Positions 54,139 to 62,535 of a DNA stretch of 64,000 bases are shown one piece after another (positions within the stretch are counted from its first letter, which is position 1; every line of letters begins with the position of its first letter). This DNA comes from Myxococcales bacterium (GTDB lineage Bacteria > Myxococcota > Myxococcia > Myxococcales > JAJYLH01). The stretch covers positions 55,198-119,197 of the forward strand of contig JAJYLH010000009.1 of assembly GCA_021787845.1 (NCBI GenBank), read 5' to 3'. Under the pieces are notes generated by a model. The model worked only from the letters and a program-made list of their open reading frames with translations, ran no database searches and had not been told where the DNA came from. Made by a program: the position numbers and the translations under genes.

Positions 54139-55125
54139 TCACCGGTCCCGAACGGCGCCTTGCGCGATCAGACCGATCGGTCGGATCGGACCGATCGGAC
54201 CGATCGATGGCGCGCGGCTTCCGGGAGCGGCGCGCCCGACCGGCGTCATCGTGAACACGCGCTGGAGCCCCACTTCTCGGGCGACGCGCAGCGCTTCCTC
54301 GACCTCGCGTGGCGTCACCCGGCGCCCGAGCCGCGGATGCCCAGCGAGCTGGTACACCGGCTGGTACTGCGCCATCAGGTTGACCGGCACGTCCGGCGAG
54401 AGCGACGCGATGAACGACAGCGCTTGCGCTGTCCTAGCGGCATCGTCCGGGAGCACCAGGTGCCGCACCAAGAGGCCGCGCCGAGCGACACCGTTCTCGC
54501 CGACCTGGAGCGGCCCGACTTGGCGGAGCATTTCAGCGAGGCACTCCTTCGCGCGTGAGAAGTAGTCGGGGACCCCGGTCAACCGGCCTTCCGCGTCGTC
54601 GCCGTGCTTCAGGTCGGGCAGGTAGACGTCGACGATGCCGTCCAGGAGGCGCAGCGCTTCCAGGGACTCGTAACCGCCGCAGTTCCACACCAGCGGTGTT
54701 GTGAAGCCGTGGCGCACCGCCCGAAGGACAGCGCCGACGATCGCCGGGAGCTGATGGGTCGGGGTGACGAATTGCACGGTGCCGGCGCCGCGGCCCTGCA
54801 GCTCGAGGAGGATGCCCGCGAGCTCCGGAACGCTCGTCCGGCGGACGCCTTTCATCTCGCGCGAGAAAGAGGCGGTCTCGCAGCCCGCGCAGGCGAGGTT
54901 GCAGCCGGCGAAGAGGACGAGACCGCTGCCGCCCTGACCGGTGAGCTCCGGCTCCTCGCCGAAGTGCAGGCCCCATCCGCCGAGCTGGACCGTTTCATCC
55001 ACCCGGCAGGGTACCCGCCCACCAGCGCGAGGCACCCCGCAGTCGCGCGCGCACAGGCGGCACGCCTCGGTGTGGCGCGTCGCCAGCGCCTCGCGGGCCG
55101 AAAGCTCGTCGAGCGAAAGCCGCAC
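54139..55125 (-). CDS. PflX-like radical SAM protein
   Basis: A ~328-residue enzyme. N-terminal CRLCARDCGVPR...VPCR region, then CNLACAGC (CX3CX2C cluster motif) at ~73-80. VWNCGGYESLEALR and KHGDDAEGRLTGVPDY match the COG1313/PflX group (pyruvate-formate lyase activase-like). The substrate is unknown. Its C-terminal ~20 residues (SIGPIGPIRPIGLIAQ) are encoded by a GATCGGACC array. The GTG start is weakly supported. It converges on WYL regulator 2, stop to stop 3 nt apart. Confidence 0.8.
   Translation of the reverse strand: MRLSLDELSAREALATRHTEACRLCARDCGVPRAGGRVPCRVDETVQLGGWGLHFGEEPELTGQGGSGLVLFAGCNLACAGCETASFSREMKGVRRTSVPELAGILLELQGRGAGTVQFVTPTHQLPAIVGAVLRAVRHGFTTPLVWNCGGYESLEALRLLDGIVDVYLPDLKHGDDAEGRLTGVPDYFSRAKECLAEMLRQVGPLQVGENGVARRGLLVRHLVLPDDAARTAQALSFIASLSPDVPVNLMAQYQPVYQLAGHPRLGRRVTPREVEEALRVAREVGLQRVFTMTPVGRAAPGSRAPSIGPIGPIRPIGLIAQGAVRDR
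54166..54207. repeat. GATCGGACC tandem array, copy 4 (inside the PflX-like gene)
   Basis: Units GATCAGACC, GATCGGTCG, GATCGGACC, GATCGGACC and GATCGAT. It lies 30 nt beyond the stop of WYL regulator 2 and, uniquely, inside the 3' coding end of the radical SAM gene. Confidence 0.85.
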
Positions 55126-55224
55126 CGGCGCGATTCTAGACGGCGCCCGCGCGAGAAACAGGAGCGCGCGCGGACGAGATGGGCTAGCGTGCGCTTCTTC
55201 TCGTTCTCGAACCGGAGGCTCTCG

Positions 55225-55662
55225 ATGGAAACGAACGCGACCCAGTTCACGCAAGACGAGCTCCTGACGTTCACCCGGGCGATGGCGAACGTGGCGGCCG
55301 CCGACGGGCGGGTGACGGACGAGGAGCGGTACGAGCTGGAGAACCTCATCCGCGGCATCGGCTTGTCGCCGACCGACGAACGGGTGCTGGCCATCGTCAA
55401 CGCCGAGTTCGAGAAGCCGTCGTCCTTGACCGACATCGTCAAGGGCCTTTCGACCCGGGAGATGAAGGCGGCGCTGCTCCGGATGCTGGTCGAGGTGAGC
55501 TGCGCCGACGGCGAGGTGGCGAGCGAGGAGCGGAGCAAGGTCCTCGAGGCCGCGCGCGACTTCGGCTACGACCCGCAGGTCGCCGAAGACCTCATCGACT
55601 GGACCCTCGAGTCGATTCGGCTGGAGAAGAAGGAAGCCGAGCTGATGGCGAAGCTGATGTGA
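55225..55662 (+). CDS. TerB-like protein
   Basis: A 145-residue all-alpha protein with two related halves: ANVAAADGRVTDEERYELEN and VEVSCADGEVASEERSKVLE, each with the D-x-D-G acidic loop of TerB (tellurite-resistance) domains. Such proteins bind metals or link phospho-signals to membranes. GGAGG lies 7 nt upstream of the ATG; a GCTAGCGT -10-like element lies 35-40 nt upstream. No other ter genes are present. Confidence 0.85.
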   Translation: METNATQFTQDELLTFTRAMANVAAADGRVTDEERYELENLIRGIGLSPTDERVLAIVNAEFEKPSSLTDIVKGLSTREMKAALLRMLVEVSCADGEVASEERSKVLEAARDFGYDPQVAEDLIDWTLESIRLEKKEAELMAKLM

Positions 55663-55692
55663 GTGGGCGCCGGCGCGCGCCGGGGCGCGTGC

Positions 55693-55698
55693 TAGCGT
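55693..55698 (+). promoter_or_regulatory. -10 element giving a leaderless amidase mRNA
   Basis: TAGCGT, preceded by GC, ends 7 nt before the ATG at 55706, so the start codon would be the first base of the mRNA. There is no ribosome-binding site. The same gcTAnnnT motif occurs upstream of several other genes here. Confidence 0.4.
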
Positions 55699-55705
55699 CG
55701 CCGCC

Positions 55706-56383
55706 ATGCCCCTGCTGCTGATGGCGCTGCTCGTGCTGGTCGATCCCGGGCACGACCCGGTGCACTTCGGCGCGACGAGCGCGCGCGGGGTCCCCGAGGT
55801 CCAGTACAACGACCGGATGGCGTCGGTGGTGGCGGCGCGCCTCGCGAAGGTGCCGGGGCTCCGGGTCGAACGGACGCGGCGCGACGACCAGCAGATGACC
55901 GCCCGAGAGCGGGGGCTCCTGGCCAACCGGCGGCAGGCGGCGCTTCTACTCTCCTTGCACCACGACGCGGTCCACGACGAAGACGAGCGGACGTGGATTT
56001 TCGACGGGAAGCAGGAGCGCTACAGCGAAGCCGGTCGCGGGTTTTCGCTGCACGTGCGGGGCGACCGGCCGGTCGCGGTGCGGATTGCCCGGGCCATCGC
56101 GCGGGAGCTCGTGAAGAACGGTTTTCGGCCGACGACGTATCACGCCAACGAGTTCCCGGTGCTCGACGCGAAGCTCGGCATCTACGACCGGCGCCATCTC
56201 GCGATGCTCAACGCCGCCAAGGTGCCCGCGGTGCTGCTCGAATGCGGGTTCATCGACAACCGCGACGAGGAGCTCGAGCTGCGAAGGCCCGAGGTCCGCG
56301 CGCGGATCGCCGAGGCCATCGTCCGGGCCCTGCGCCGTCTACCGAAACTGCTGAAGTCGCCCGCCCCTGCCGCGCACCGCTGA
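55706..56383 (+). CDS. Small N-acetylmuramoyl-L-alanine amidase
   Basis: A 225-residue Amidase_3 enzyme. Zinc and catalytic residues are visible in DPGHDPVHFG, PEVQYNDR, SLHHDAV and LLECGFIDN. The first 12 residues are hydrophobic, but the catalytic DPGHD follows at once, so a cleavable signal peptide seems impossible. It may be cytoplasmic, exported with a partner, or the start is mis-set. Compare the 641-residue amidase at 35239. The stop codon touches GATCGGACC array 5. Confidence 0.8.
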   Translation: MPLLLMALLVLVDPGHDPVHFGATSARGVPEVQYNDRMASVVAARLAKVPGLRVERTRRDDQQMTARERGLLANRRQAALLLSLHHDAVHDEDERTWIFDGKQERYSEAGRGFSLHVRGDRPVAVRIARAIARELVKNGFRPTTYHANEFPVLDAKLGIYDRRHLAMLNAAKVPAVLLECGFIDNRDEELELRRPEVRARIAEAIVRALRRLPKLLKSPAPAAHR

Positions 56384-56415
56384 TCGGACCGATCGGACCG
56401 ATCGGACCGATCGGT
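56382..56415. repeat. GATCGGACC tandem array, copy 5
   Basis: Three perfect GATCGGACC units and GATCGGTCG. It begins inside the TGA of the amidase (56381-56383), so the last codons and the array are fused. It lies between convergent genes. Confidence 0.9.
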
Positions 56416-56505
56416 CGTCGCGGTCGAATCGCCGCTCGCCGCACGACCACTTCAGCCGCGAAATGGGTGCCAGCCTGCGTTTGTCGAAATCGCCCGCGCG
56501 GCGCG

Positions 56506-56847
56506 TCAATCCGGCACGCACTGGCAGCCGACCTGGTGGGTGCCCTTGGCGCAATTCGGCGTGCAGCTCGAGCTCGAGCTGTTGTCGGTGCCCGGACAGG
56601 TCTCGCGGTCCTGCGGCAGGGTGCATCCCGCGCTGTTGCCGTAGTAGGCCTGATCCCAGGTCTGATAACACTTGCCGGTTCCCGTGCAGTAGTAGGGATA
56701 GCCGGCCCGACAGCAGTAGACCGCGCCGCTGGCGAAGGAGTTCGCCGTCTCTCCGGGACCGCACTGGCAGCTCGTGCCGCTCGGGCAGGCCGTGAGGAGA
56801 CTGGCCGCCGCGACGATGGCGGCCGGGAACCATTTGCTGAATGCCAT
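56506..56847 (-). CDS. Small cysteine-rich lipoprotein
   Basis: A 113-residue lipoprotein: signal MAFSKWFPAAIVAAASLLTAC with lipobox LTAC (Cys21). The mature part has 13 cysteines including the lipidated one (CQCGPGE, YCCRAGYPYYC, CTPNCAKGTHQVGCQC), enough for six disulfides, and many Tyr/Gly. It resembles small surface or secreted effectors with disulfide knots. GAGG precedes the ATG. It follows the diiron gene's stop by 85 nt but on the same strand. Confidence 0.75.
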   Translation of the reverse strand: MAFSKWFPAAIVAAASLLTACPSGTSCQCGPGETANSFASGAVYCCRAGYPYYCTGTGKCYQTWDQAYYGNSAGCTLPQDRETCPGTDNSSSSSCTPNCAKGTHQVGCQCVPD

Positions 56848-56931
56848 GTCGCCCTCGCTGGCAGAAGAACGCGCGACACCCCGGCCGAGGGTCGCGCGAT
56901 TCGAGGGCGAACGCAAGTCGAGTCGGGAGCG

Positions 56932-58077
56932 TCAAGTCCCGGCGAGCAGGTCCCCCGCGGTCAGCTCCGGAGCCGCCTTGCCATGCTCGAATTCCAGGAG
57001 CCCCAGCTCCGCGTAGTACGGACGCACCCGGTCGCTCAACAAGCCGATGCGCTTCAAGTTCGGGACGATGCGCTGGAACATCGTCCGCCGGAAGTGCTGC
57101 ATCAACGGCGCCGTCAGCGCGAAGCGGTCCCACTCGCGGCGGCTCATCACGTGCGCGAAGTGCTCCTCGAAGAACTCGTGCGCGAGGAACCGGTTTCGCA
57201 TCAAGAGCGCGAGCTCGAAGGCGTAGTCCTCGCGCTCCTTGCGCTCGGAGGCGGACAGGGTCTTCACGTGCTCGGCCAGCGCGAGGACCCCGTAGTGGAC
57301 ATGGCGGGCCTCGTCAGTGATCACGAGCTTCAGAAGCTCCTTGAGGAGCGGCTCCCGGGTGGTGCTCCGATAGGTACCGAAGGCGCCGAGCGCGAGGCCC
57401 TCGACCATGATCTGCATGCCCAGGAACTTCACGTCGAAGCGCGGGTCGCTGACGATGGCGTCGATCACCACGTACAGGTTGTCGTCGATGGCGTAGTGGC
57501 GCTCGAGCTTGGTCGACAGATAGCGATGAAAGACCTCGAGGTGGCGCGCCTCGTCGACCACCTGGGTCGCGCCGTAGAGCTTGCCTTCGTACCAGGGCAC
57601 CGCCTGCGTCACCTCGCACGCCGCGAAGAGCGCGCCCTGCTCGCCGTGGAGGAACTGGCTCAGGACCCAGGCGATGTAGTCGCGAACGTGCTCGACCTTT
57701 TCGCGGCTCGTCATCTTCTTCCAGGCGCCGAGCTGCTCGAAGGGCACCCATTCGTCGGCGAGCAGCGGCCGCTCCGGGTCGAACGGGTCCACCTCGATGC
57801 TCCAGTCGAGCGCGCTCTCGGCGTCCCATTGCGACCGTTTCGCCGCCCGGTAGAGCTTGCGAAAGTCTGGCTGATCCTCCTCGTACTTCCAGCGAAACTG
57901 CGCCGTGCCCGCGACGGGAAGGGTGGTCTGGGTGGCGCCGCGCGCGGATTGGAGGACGAACCCGCGCAGGGCCGGGCCGAGCAGGCTCGAGAGCACCTTC
58001 GCGTCCTTGGTCCGCGCCGCGTCACGCAACGTCTGCGCGTTCGAGACCACGTTCGCCAAGGCGTTCTGGAAGGTCAT
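56932..58077 (-). CDS. Ferritin-like diiron oxygenase/reductase
   Basis: A 381-residue protein with a four-helix diiron site: Glu in HGEQGALFAACE, VVDEARHLEVFH, Glu in IMVEGLALGAFG, and ITDEARHVHYG. The E-x2-H pairs match ferritin-like and ribonucleotide-reductase-R2-like oxidases and AurF-type N-oxygenases. Its substrate is not evident. It follows the small 58098-58475 gene by 20 nt, suggesting a two-gene operon. Confidence 0.8.
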   Translation of the reverse strand: MTFQNALANVVSNAQTLRDAARTKDAKVLSSLLGPALRGFVLQSARGATQTTLPVAGTAQFRWKYEEDQPDFRKLYRAAKRSQWDAESALDWSIEVDPFDPERPLLADEWVPFEQLGAWKKMTSREKVEHVRDYIAWVLSQFLHGEQGALFAACEVTQAVPWYEGKLYGATQVVDEARHLEVFHRYLSTKLERHYAIDDNLYVVIDAIVSDPRFDVKFLGMQIMVEGLALGAFGTYRSTTREPLLKELLKLVITDEARHVHYGVLALAEHVKTLSASERKEREDYAFELALLMRNRFLAHEFFEEHFAHVMSRREWDRFALTAPLMQHFRRTMFQRIVPNLKRIGLLSDRVRPYYAELGLLEFEHGKAAPELTAGDLLAGT

Positions 58078-58097
58078 CGCTGCTCCGTCGCGGCAGG

Positions 58098-58475
58098 TCA
58101 GTGCGCCTTGCCGCGCAAGCTCCCGACCGTGAACTGCTGCCGCACGCCGTTCGCCTTCGGCGCCGCGACCTTGGCGATCGCGTGCGCGATGGCCGCTTCC
58201 GGCTCTTGGGGCGATTTTGCCGGCGCCGCGTCCACCGCCATCGCCTCGCCCCTCAGGAGCGCTTCGATTTCCTTCCACCGGGGCCGCTCCTCGGCGAGCA
58301 GCGACTGGAGGCGCAACGCCGTGCTCTCCGGCAGCGCGGCCGCATGGCTCGCGAGCTTGTCCAGAAACGCCCGCAAGTAGCCGAGGTCCCGATCGAACGT
58401 TTCGCCTGCGTCGTCCGCCGCCACCGGCAACCCTCCCCCAGGCCCTCGCTCGAGGGCCCGCGGGACGTTGCGCAT
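58098..58475 (-). CDS. Small helical partner of the diiron protein
   Basis: A 125-residue protein: LGYLRAFLDKLASHAAALPE and LRLQSLLAEERPRWKEIEALLRGE are amphipathic helices, with an Ala/Pro/Lys tail. GGAGG lies 9 nt before the ATG. It is 20 nt upstream of the diiron gene and divergent from the glycosyltransferase. No family recognised; probably a subunit or cofactor handler. Confidence 0.6.
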   Translation of the reverse strand: MRNVPRALERGPGGGLPVAADDAGETFDRDLGYLRAFLDKLASHAAALPESTALRLQSLLAEERPRWKEIEALLRGEAMAVDAAPAKSPQEPEAAIAHAIAKVAAPKANGVRQQFTVGSLRGKAH

Positions 58476-58593
58476 CGGCCGCCACCTCCGCCAGGGGCGT
58501 GGCCAGCGCGCGCCGAAGCCGCGGCGTTTTTTCGTGGCGCTCCCGGCCCGATTCGTGCTATCGACGCCCGTTTTTCGGAGGCGTCGCGCCGCG

Positions 58594-59313
58594 TTGTCCG
58601 TCCCCACTCCCGAGCTTTCCGTGGTCATCCCCCTCTTCAACGAAGAGAAGATGGTGGGCGGCGCCGTCCAGGAGCTCACCTCCGCGCTGGACGCCCGGGG
58701 CTTCGACTACGAGTTGCTCCTGTGCGAGAACGGGTCCCGGGACCGCACGGCCGCGCTGGTCGACGAGCTCGCCCACGAGAACCCGCGCGTCCTGGCCCTG
58801 CACGAGCCGGAGCCGAACTACGGGCGCGCGCTCAAGCATGGCATCCTCGAGGCTCGCGGGACGTACGTGTTGTGCGACGAAATCGACCTGTGCGACGTCG
58901 GCTTCTACGAGCGCGCGCTGCCGATTCTGAAGGCGAACGAGGCCGACCTGGTCGTCGGGTCGAAGGTGCTCGCCGGCGCGAAGGACGAGCGGCCGTTCGT
59001 CCGCCATGCGGCGACGCTGGTCATCAACGGGCTCTTGCGGGCGACGCTCGGCTTTCGCGGGACCGACACCCACGGGCTCAAGGCGTTCCGGCGGGAGGCG
59101 CTGGCGGAGGTCGCGCGCGCGTGCGTGGTCGACAAAGATCTCTTCGCGAGCGAGCTCGTCATCCGCGCGAGCCGGATGGGGCGGCGCCTTCGGGAGATTC
59201 CGGTCGTCGTCCACGAGAAGAGGCGGCCGACCATCAACCTGGTCCGGCGGGTCCCCAATGTGATGAAGAACCTGGGCAAGCTGGTGTGGATCATCCGCGT
59301 GAAGCACCGATGA
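58594..59313 (+). CDS. GT2-family glycosyltransferase (dolichol-phosphate-mannose synthase-like)
   Basis: A 239-residue GT-A enzyme. PELSVVIPLFNEEKMVGGAV at the N-terminus binds the nucleotide, VLCDEIDLCDV carries the metal acids, and HGLKAFRREAL and EIPVVVHEKRRPT match the DPM1/ArnC-type group. It probably transfers a sugar to a lipid carrier at the membrane. The TTG start is chosen because a TATCGA -10-like element lies at 58557 and GGAGG 12 nt upstream. The ATG of the next gene overlaps its stop (ATGA). Confidence 0.8.
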   Translation: MSVPTPELSVVIPLFNEEKMVGGAVQELTSALDARGFDYELLLCENGSRDRTAALVDELAHENPRVLALHEPEPNYGRALKHGILEARGTYVLCDEIDLCDVGFYERALPILKANEADLVVGSKVLAGAKDERPFVRHAATLVINGLLRATLGFRGTDTHGLKAFRREALAEVARACVVDKDLFASELVIRASRMGRRLREIPVVVHEKRRPTINLVRRVPNVMKNLGKLVWIIRVKHR

Positions 59314-60209
59314 GCGAGAAGCTTCTGGCGGTTTCGATCGACCTCGATGCGCTCGACCTGTACCTGGGGCTCTATGGCTTGACGGACGCGCTGGCCGAGG
59401 CGGGGCTGGACGCGATTCCGGCTCGGGCTTCGGAGCGGTTTGGCGATTTGTGCGCTTCGCTCGGCGCGCCGGGGACGATCTTCGCAGTCGGGCGCGACCT
59501 CGCCGCAGGCCGCGGGCGCGACGAAGTCAAGAAGCTCAGCGCGGCCGGCCACGAGATCGCGAGCCATTCGTTCGCGCACGACTACGCGCTGACGCGACGG
59601 TCGCCGGAGGACATCGACCAAGACCTGGCCCGCGCCGAAGAGGCCATCGCCTCGGTCACCGGCCGCAAGCCGACCGGCTTTCGCGCTCCCGGCTACACCC
59701 TGTCGCCGCGGCTTCTGGAAACCCTGCGCGCCCGGGGATACGCCTACGACTCGTCGCTTCTGCCCTCGCCGCCGTACTATGCGGCCAAAGCGGCGGCCAT
59801 CGGCGCCCTGGCCCTGGCGGGCCGGCAGAGCCGGTCGATTCTCGGTCCGCCGGGACAGCTCTTCGCGCCGCGCCTCCCGCACCGCGAACGCGGCCTGGTC
59901 GAGCTACCGATCTCCGTGCTCCCGGGCGCGCGCGTTCCCGTGATCGGTACCCTGCTCGCGACTGCGCTGCCGCTCCTGGCCCGGGCGATGTGCGCCGGGC
60001 TGGCCCGCGACCCGCTGATTGTGATCGAGCTGCACGGGGTCGACCTCTGCGACCAGACCGACGGGGTGCCCCCGAAGCTCGCCGCGCGGCAACGAGACCT
60101 CCGCGTTCCGGCGACCCTCAAGCGCCAGCGGCTGCAAGCGACGCTGGCCGCGCTCTTGCGCGAACGACGAGCGGTCACCCTCGCCGAGGCCGCGCGAGCG
60201 TTACCCTGA
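59310..60209 (+). CDS. Polysaccharide deacetylase (NodB domain)
   Basis: A 299-residue enzyme: VSIDLDALDLY (metal-binding acid pair), GHEIASHSFAHDYAL (His-x3-His), FRAPGYTLSP and a late ELHGVDLCD with His. NodB-domain enzymes remove N-acetyl groups from sugars. Coupled to the glycosyltransferase, it probably modifies an extracellular or lipid-linked glycan. A hydrophobic patch at ~160-230 could aid membrane binding. Confidence 0.88.
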   Translation: MSEKLLAVSIDLDALDLYLGLYGLTDALAEAGLDAIPARASERFGDLCASLGAPGTIFAVGRDLAAGRGRDEVKKLSAAGHEIASHSFAHDYALTRRSPEDIDQDLARAEEAIASVTGRKPTGFRAPGYTLSPRLLETLRARGYAYDSSLLPSPPYYAAKAAAIGALALAGRQSRSILGPPGQLFAPRLPHRERGLVELPISVLPGARVPVIGTLLATALPLLARAMCAGLARDPLIVIELHGVDLCDQTDGVPPKLAARQRDLRVPATLKRQRLQATLAALLRERRAVTLAEAARALP

Positions 60210-60314
60210 GCACTGCCCCGCCGAGCTTTGCCAGCGCGCACAGGTTCTCAGCGCAGCACAATCGGTCGTGCCGGCCCTCGGGCGCGGTACGCCGGCGAGC
60301 GCGCCTTCATTGCT

Positions 60315-60357
60315 GATCGGACCGATCGGTCCGATCCGTCCGATCGGTCCGATCCGA
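60315..60357. repeat. GATCGGACC tandem array, copy 6
   Basis: Units GATCGGACC, GATCGGTCC, GATCCGTCC, GATCGGTCC and GATCCGACA. It lies 106 nt after the deacetylase stop, between convergent genes. Confidence 0.9.
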
Positions 60358-60504
60358 CAGCGCGCGTCTTCACACCACAGTGTACCGAGCCGGAGGGCTG
60401 GCCCCGCTGCTTCAAACCGGCGTACGCAGGGGTCGAACTGCCGCCCGGCGTCCCGGATCCCACCGGGCGCGGGCCGGTCGGGCTCCGACAGCCATCGCGG
60501 GCGC

Positions 60505-61932
60505 TCAGACCGGCAGGCCTCGGCCGAGCGAGCTCGATGCCTCACCCGCGGCCGGGCACAAGAGCCGTTTCAGGCGCCGGACGCTGATGCCCAGGCGGGC
60601 GGCGGCGATGGACTTGTTTCCGTCCGCGCCCTCCCAGGCGTCCCGGGCGGCGCGCCTTTCGATTCCCGGCAAGCCGGACCGGAGGTCCTCCGGGTGGAAC
60701 GCCTCCAAAGTGGCCAGCTCGGCCTCGAGCAGGCTCACGAAGTCTCGGGCCTGGGCGGCCGACGCCTGTTCCTGCGCCGCCCGCAGGGCTTTTTCCATCG
60801 CGCTGTCGACCGTGTGCCCCGTTCGCGTGGCCGCGGCACCCCCGACGGCGCCGAGCCCCGCGCCTTCGAGGCGCTCGTCGGGGCTCCCCCGGTCGCCGCC
60901 GGCAATCGCCAGGACGCCCAGCCGCGACAGCTCTTGGTGGACGTCCTCCAGGCCGAAGTCGCTCTTGGCGACGGCGATGGTCGCGGCGTTCTCCTTGCGC
61001 AGCCACGTGAGAAAGTCGACGCCCGCGGTCGGCGTCTCCAGGACGATGTCGATCCAGGCGACATCCGGCGGCCCGCGAGCCTGGACCTGGGCCCGCGCCT
61101 CGGCCCCCGACGCGGCGAACCTCACCTCCACCTCCACCGCAAGCCGCAGGGCGACGCGCCGCAAGACCCGGGCCACCGTTCCGGCCCCGATGGCATCGTC
61201 CTCGAGGATCAGCACCGACGCCGCGTCCCGAGGCGGCGCCAGCGCGGCGACGAGGCCGGCCGGCCGATCGTCGCGGTGCCGCCGCAACCGGCCGTCCGAG
61301 ATTTCGAGGAAACGCGCGGTCTTGGGCTCGTGCGGCTCCCACCAGAGCCCGAGGGCGACGCAGACGCAGAGGTTTTCCAGGGCGGCGAGGGACGCCGGCT
61401 CGGACCCCGGCGCGGCCGGCCGCTCCCGGAGGTGCGCGCGCTCCAAGCGGGCCCGGCATTCCCCCAGGCGCCGGCCCCAGATGCCGAGAAGCTGCCGATA
61501 GGCGCGGCGCCGCACCAGGATCTCGGTCGCGTGCCGGGCGGCGGCGCAGGCCCCGTCCTCCCGGCCGGGCACCAGCGGAATCAGCGTCAGCCCCGGCGAC
61601 GCCCGATAGGCCTCCGAGCGCGCGTGCGCGTCGATGCCGGGCGCGACGAACAGCAAGGCCGACACGTCCTCGTCCGCGGTCGCCTCCGCCAGCCGGACCA
61701 GCTCGGGACCGGTCGTCACCTCCGCGAAGAGAACGTCCGGAGCCGGACCGGTGCCCCACGCGGACGGCGCCGCCTCCACCTGGGCCGCGACGATGGGCGG
61801 CCCGCTGATGGGCCAGGTCAGCGGTCCCCGCGGGAGGTGCGGCGCCAGCGCGGGCAAAAAGGCGCGAACCGCCCATCGAAACGGCAATTCGAGCGCGGGC
61901 GCGGGTGTGGCGAGAAAGACCGCTCGGGGCAT
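60505..61932 (-). CDS. Receiver-like regulator with Fis-type HTH
   Basis: A 475-residue regulator with an unusual layout. Residues ~1-230 are an unrecognised region. Residues ~238-340 look like a receiver domain: acids E244-D245-D246, candidate phosphoacceptor Asp295 (DVAWIDIVL) and Lys323. A Fis/NtrC-type DNA-binding helix-turn-helix is at ~431-458 (RDAWEGADGNKSIAAARLGI). It lacks the sigma-54 ATPase domain usually between receiver and Fis domains. GGAGG is 6 nt before the ATG. A long tandem repeat lies just upstream. Confidence 0.65.
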   Translation of the reverse strand: MPRAVFLATPAPALELPFRWAVRAFLPALAPHLPRGPLTWPISGPPIVAAQVEAAPSAWGTGPAPDVLFAEVTTGPELVRLAEATADEDVSALLFVAPGIDAHARSEAYRASPGLTLIPLVPGREDGACAAARHATEILVRRRAYRQLLGIWGRRLGECRARLERAHLRERPAAPGSEPASLAALENLCVCVALGLWWEPHEPKTARFLEISDGRLRRHRDDRPAGLVAALAPPRDAASVLILEDDAIGAGTVARVLRRVALRLAVEVEVRFAASGAEARAQVQARGPPDVAWIDIVLETPTAGVDFLTWLRKENAATIAVAKSDFGLEDVHQELSRLGVLAIAGGDRGSPDERLEGAGLGAVGGAAATRTGHTVDSAMEKALRAAQEQASAAQARDFVSLLEAELATLEAFHPEDLRSGLPGIERRAARDAWEGADGNKSIAAARLGISVRRLKRLLCPAAGEASSSLGRGLPV

Positions 61933-62078
61933 CGTTCCCTCCGAGGCTGCTGCGGAGGCGAGACTACCCGCAGTCGGCGAGCCCTCGCAAGCCCCCGACC
62001 CCAGCCCGGGCGGCGCATCCCCGCCCCGACCCCGCCCCAACCCGGCCGATCGGAGCTCAAGGTGTCGAGAACGAAACA

Positions 62079-62500
62079 CGAGAAGTCTTTTTCGACCCTC
62101 AAGAAGTCTTCATCGACCCTCAAGAAGTCTTTTTCGACCCTCAAGAAGTCTTCGTCGACCCTCAAGAAGTCTTTTTCGACCCTGGAGCCGCCTCATCGAC
62201 CCGCGAGGAGTCGCCCTCGACCCTGGAGCCGCCTCATCGACCCGCGAGGAGTCGCCCTCGACCCCGGAGCCGCCTCGTCGCCCCGCGAGGAGCCGCCCTC
62301 GACCCTGGAGCCGCCTTGTCGACCCGCGAGGAGTCGCCCTCGACCCCGGAACCGCCTCGTCGACCCGCGAGGGGTCCGCCTCGACCCCGGAACCGCCCCG
62401 TCGACCCGCGAGAGGTCCGCCTCGACCCCGGAACCGCCTCGTCGACCCGCGAGAGGTCCGCCTCGACCCCGGAGCCGCCTCGTTGGCCCGCAACGGCTTG
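62079..62500. repeat. Tandem repeat: 21-bp units then 41-bp units
   Basis: From 62094 come four 21-bp units of the type GACCCTCAAGAAGTCTTCATC, then from 62178 about seven and a half 41-bp units, each a 20-bp GACCCTGGAGCCGCCTCATC plus a 21-bp GACCCGCGAGGAGTCGCCCTC with drift. All sub-units start GACC and share a common origin. Since 41 is not a multiple of three, it does not encode a repeated protein. It lies between the receiver-like regulator and a pseudogene. Confidence 0.9.
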
Positions 62501-62535
62501 AGGAGGCGCCCCTACGGCCGGAGAAAGCGTCGACA

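Noticed and set aside
62094..62177. Reading the 21-bp repeat as a protein rich in STLKKS or VEKDFLR repeats
   Set aside because: The next part of the same array has a 41-bp period, which breaks the frame; both strands give equally good repetitive peptides, so nothing marks either as a gene.
62079..62500. CRISPR array
   Set aside because: Units are directly adjacent with drift and no unique spacers of constant length between identical repeats.
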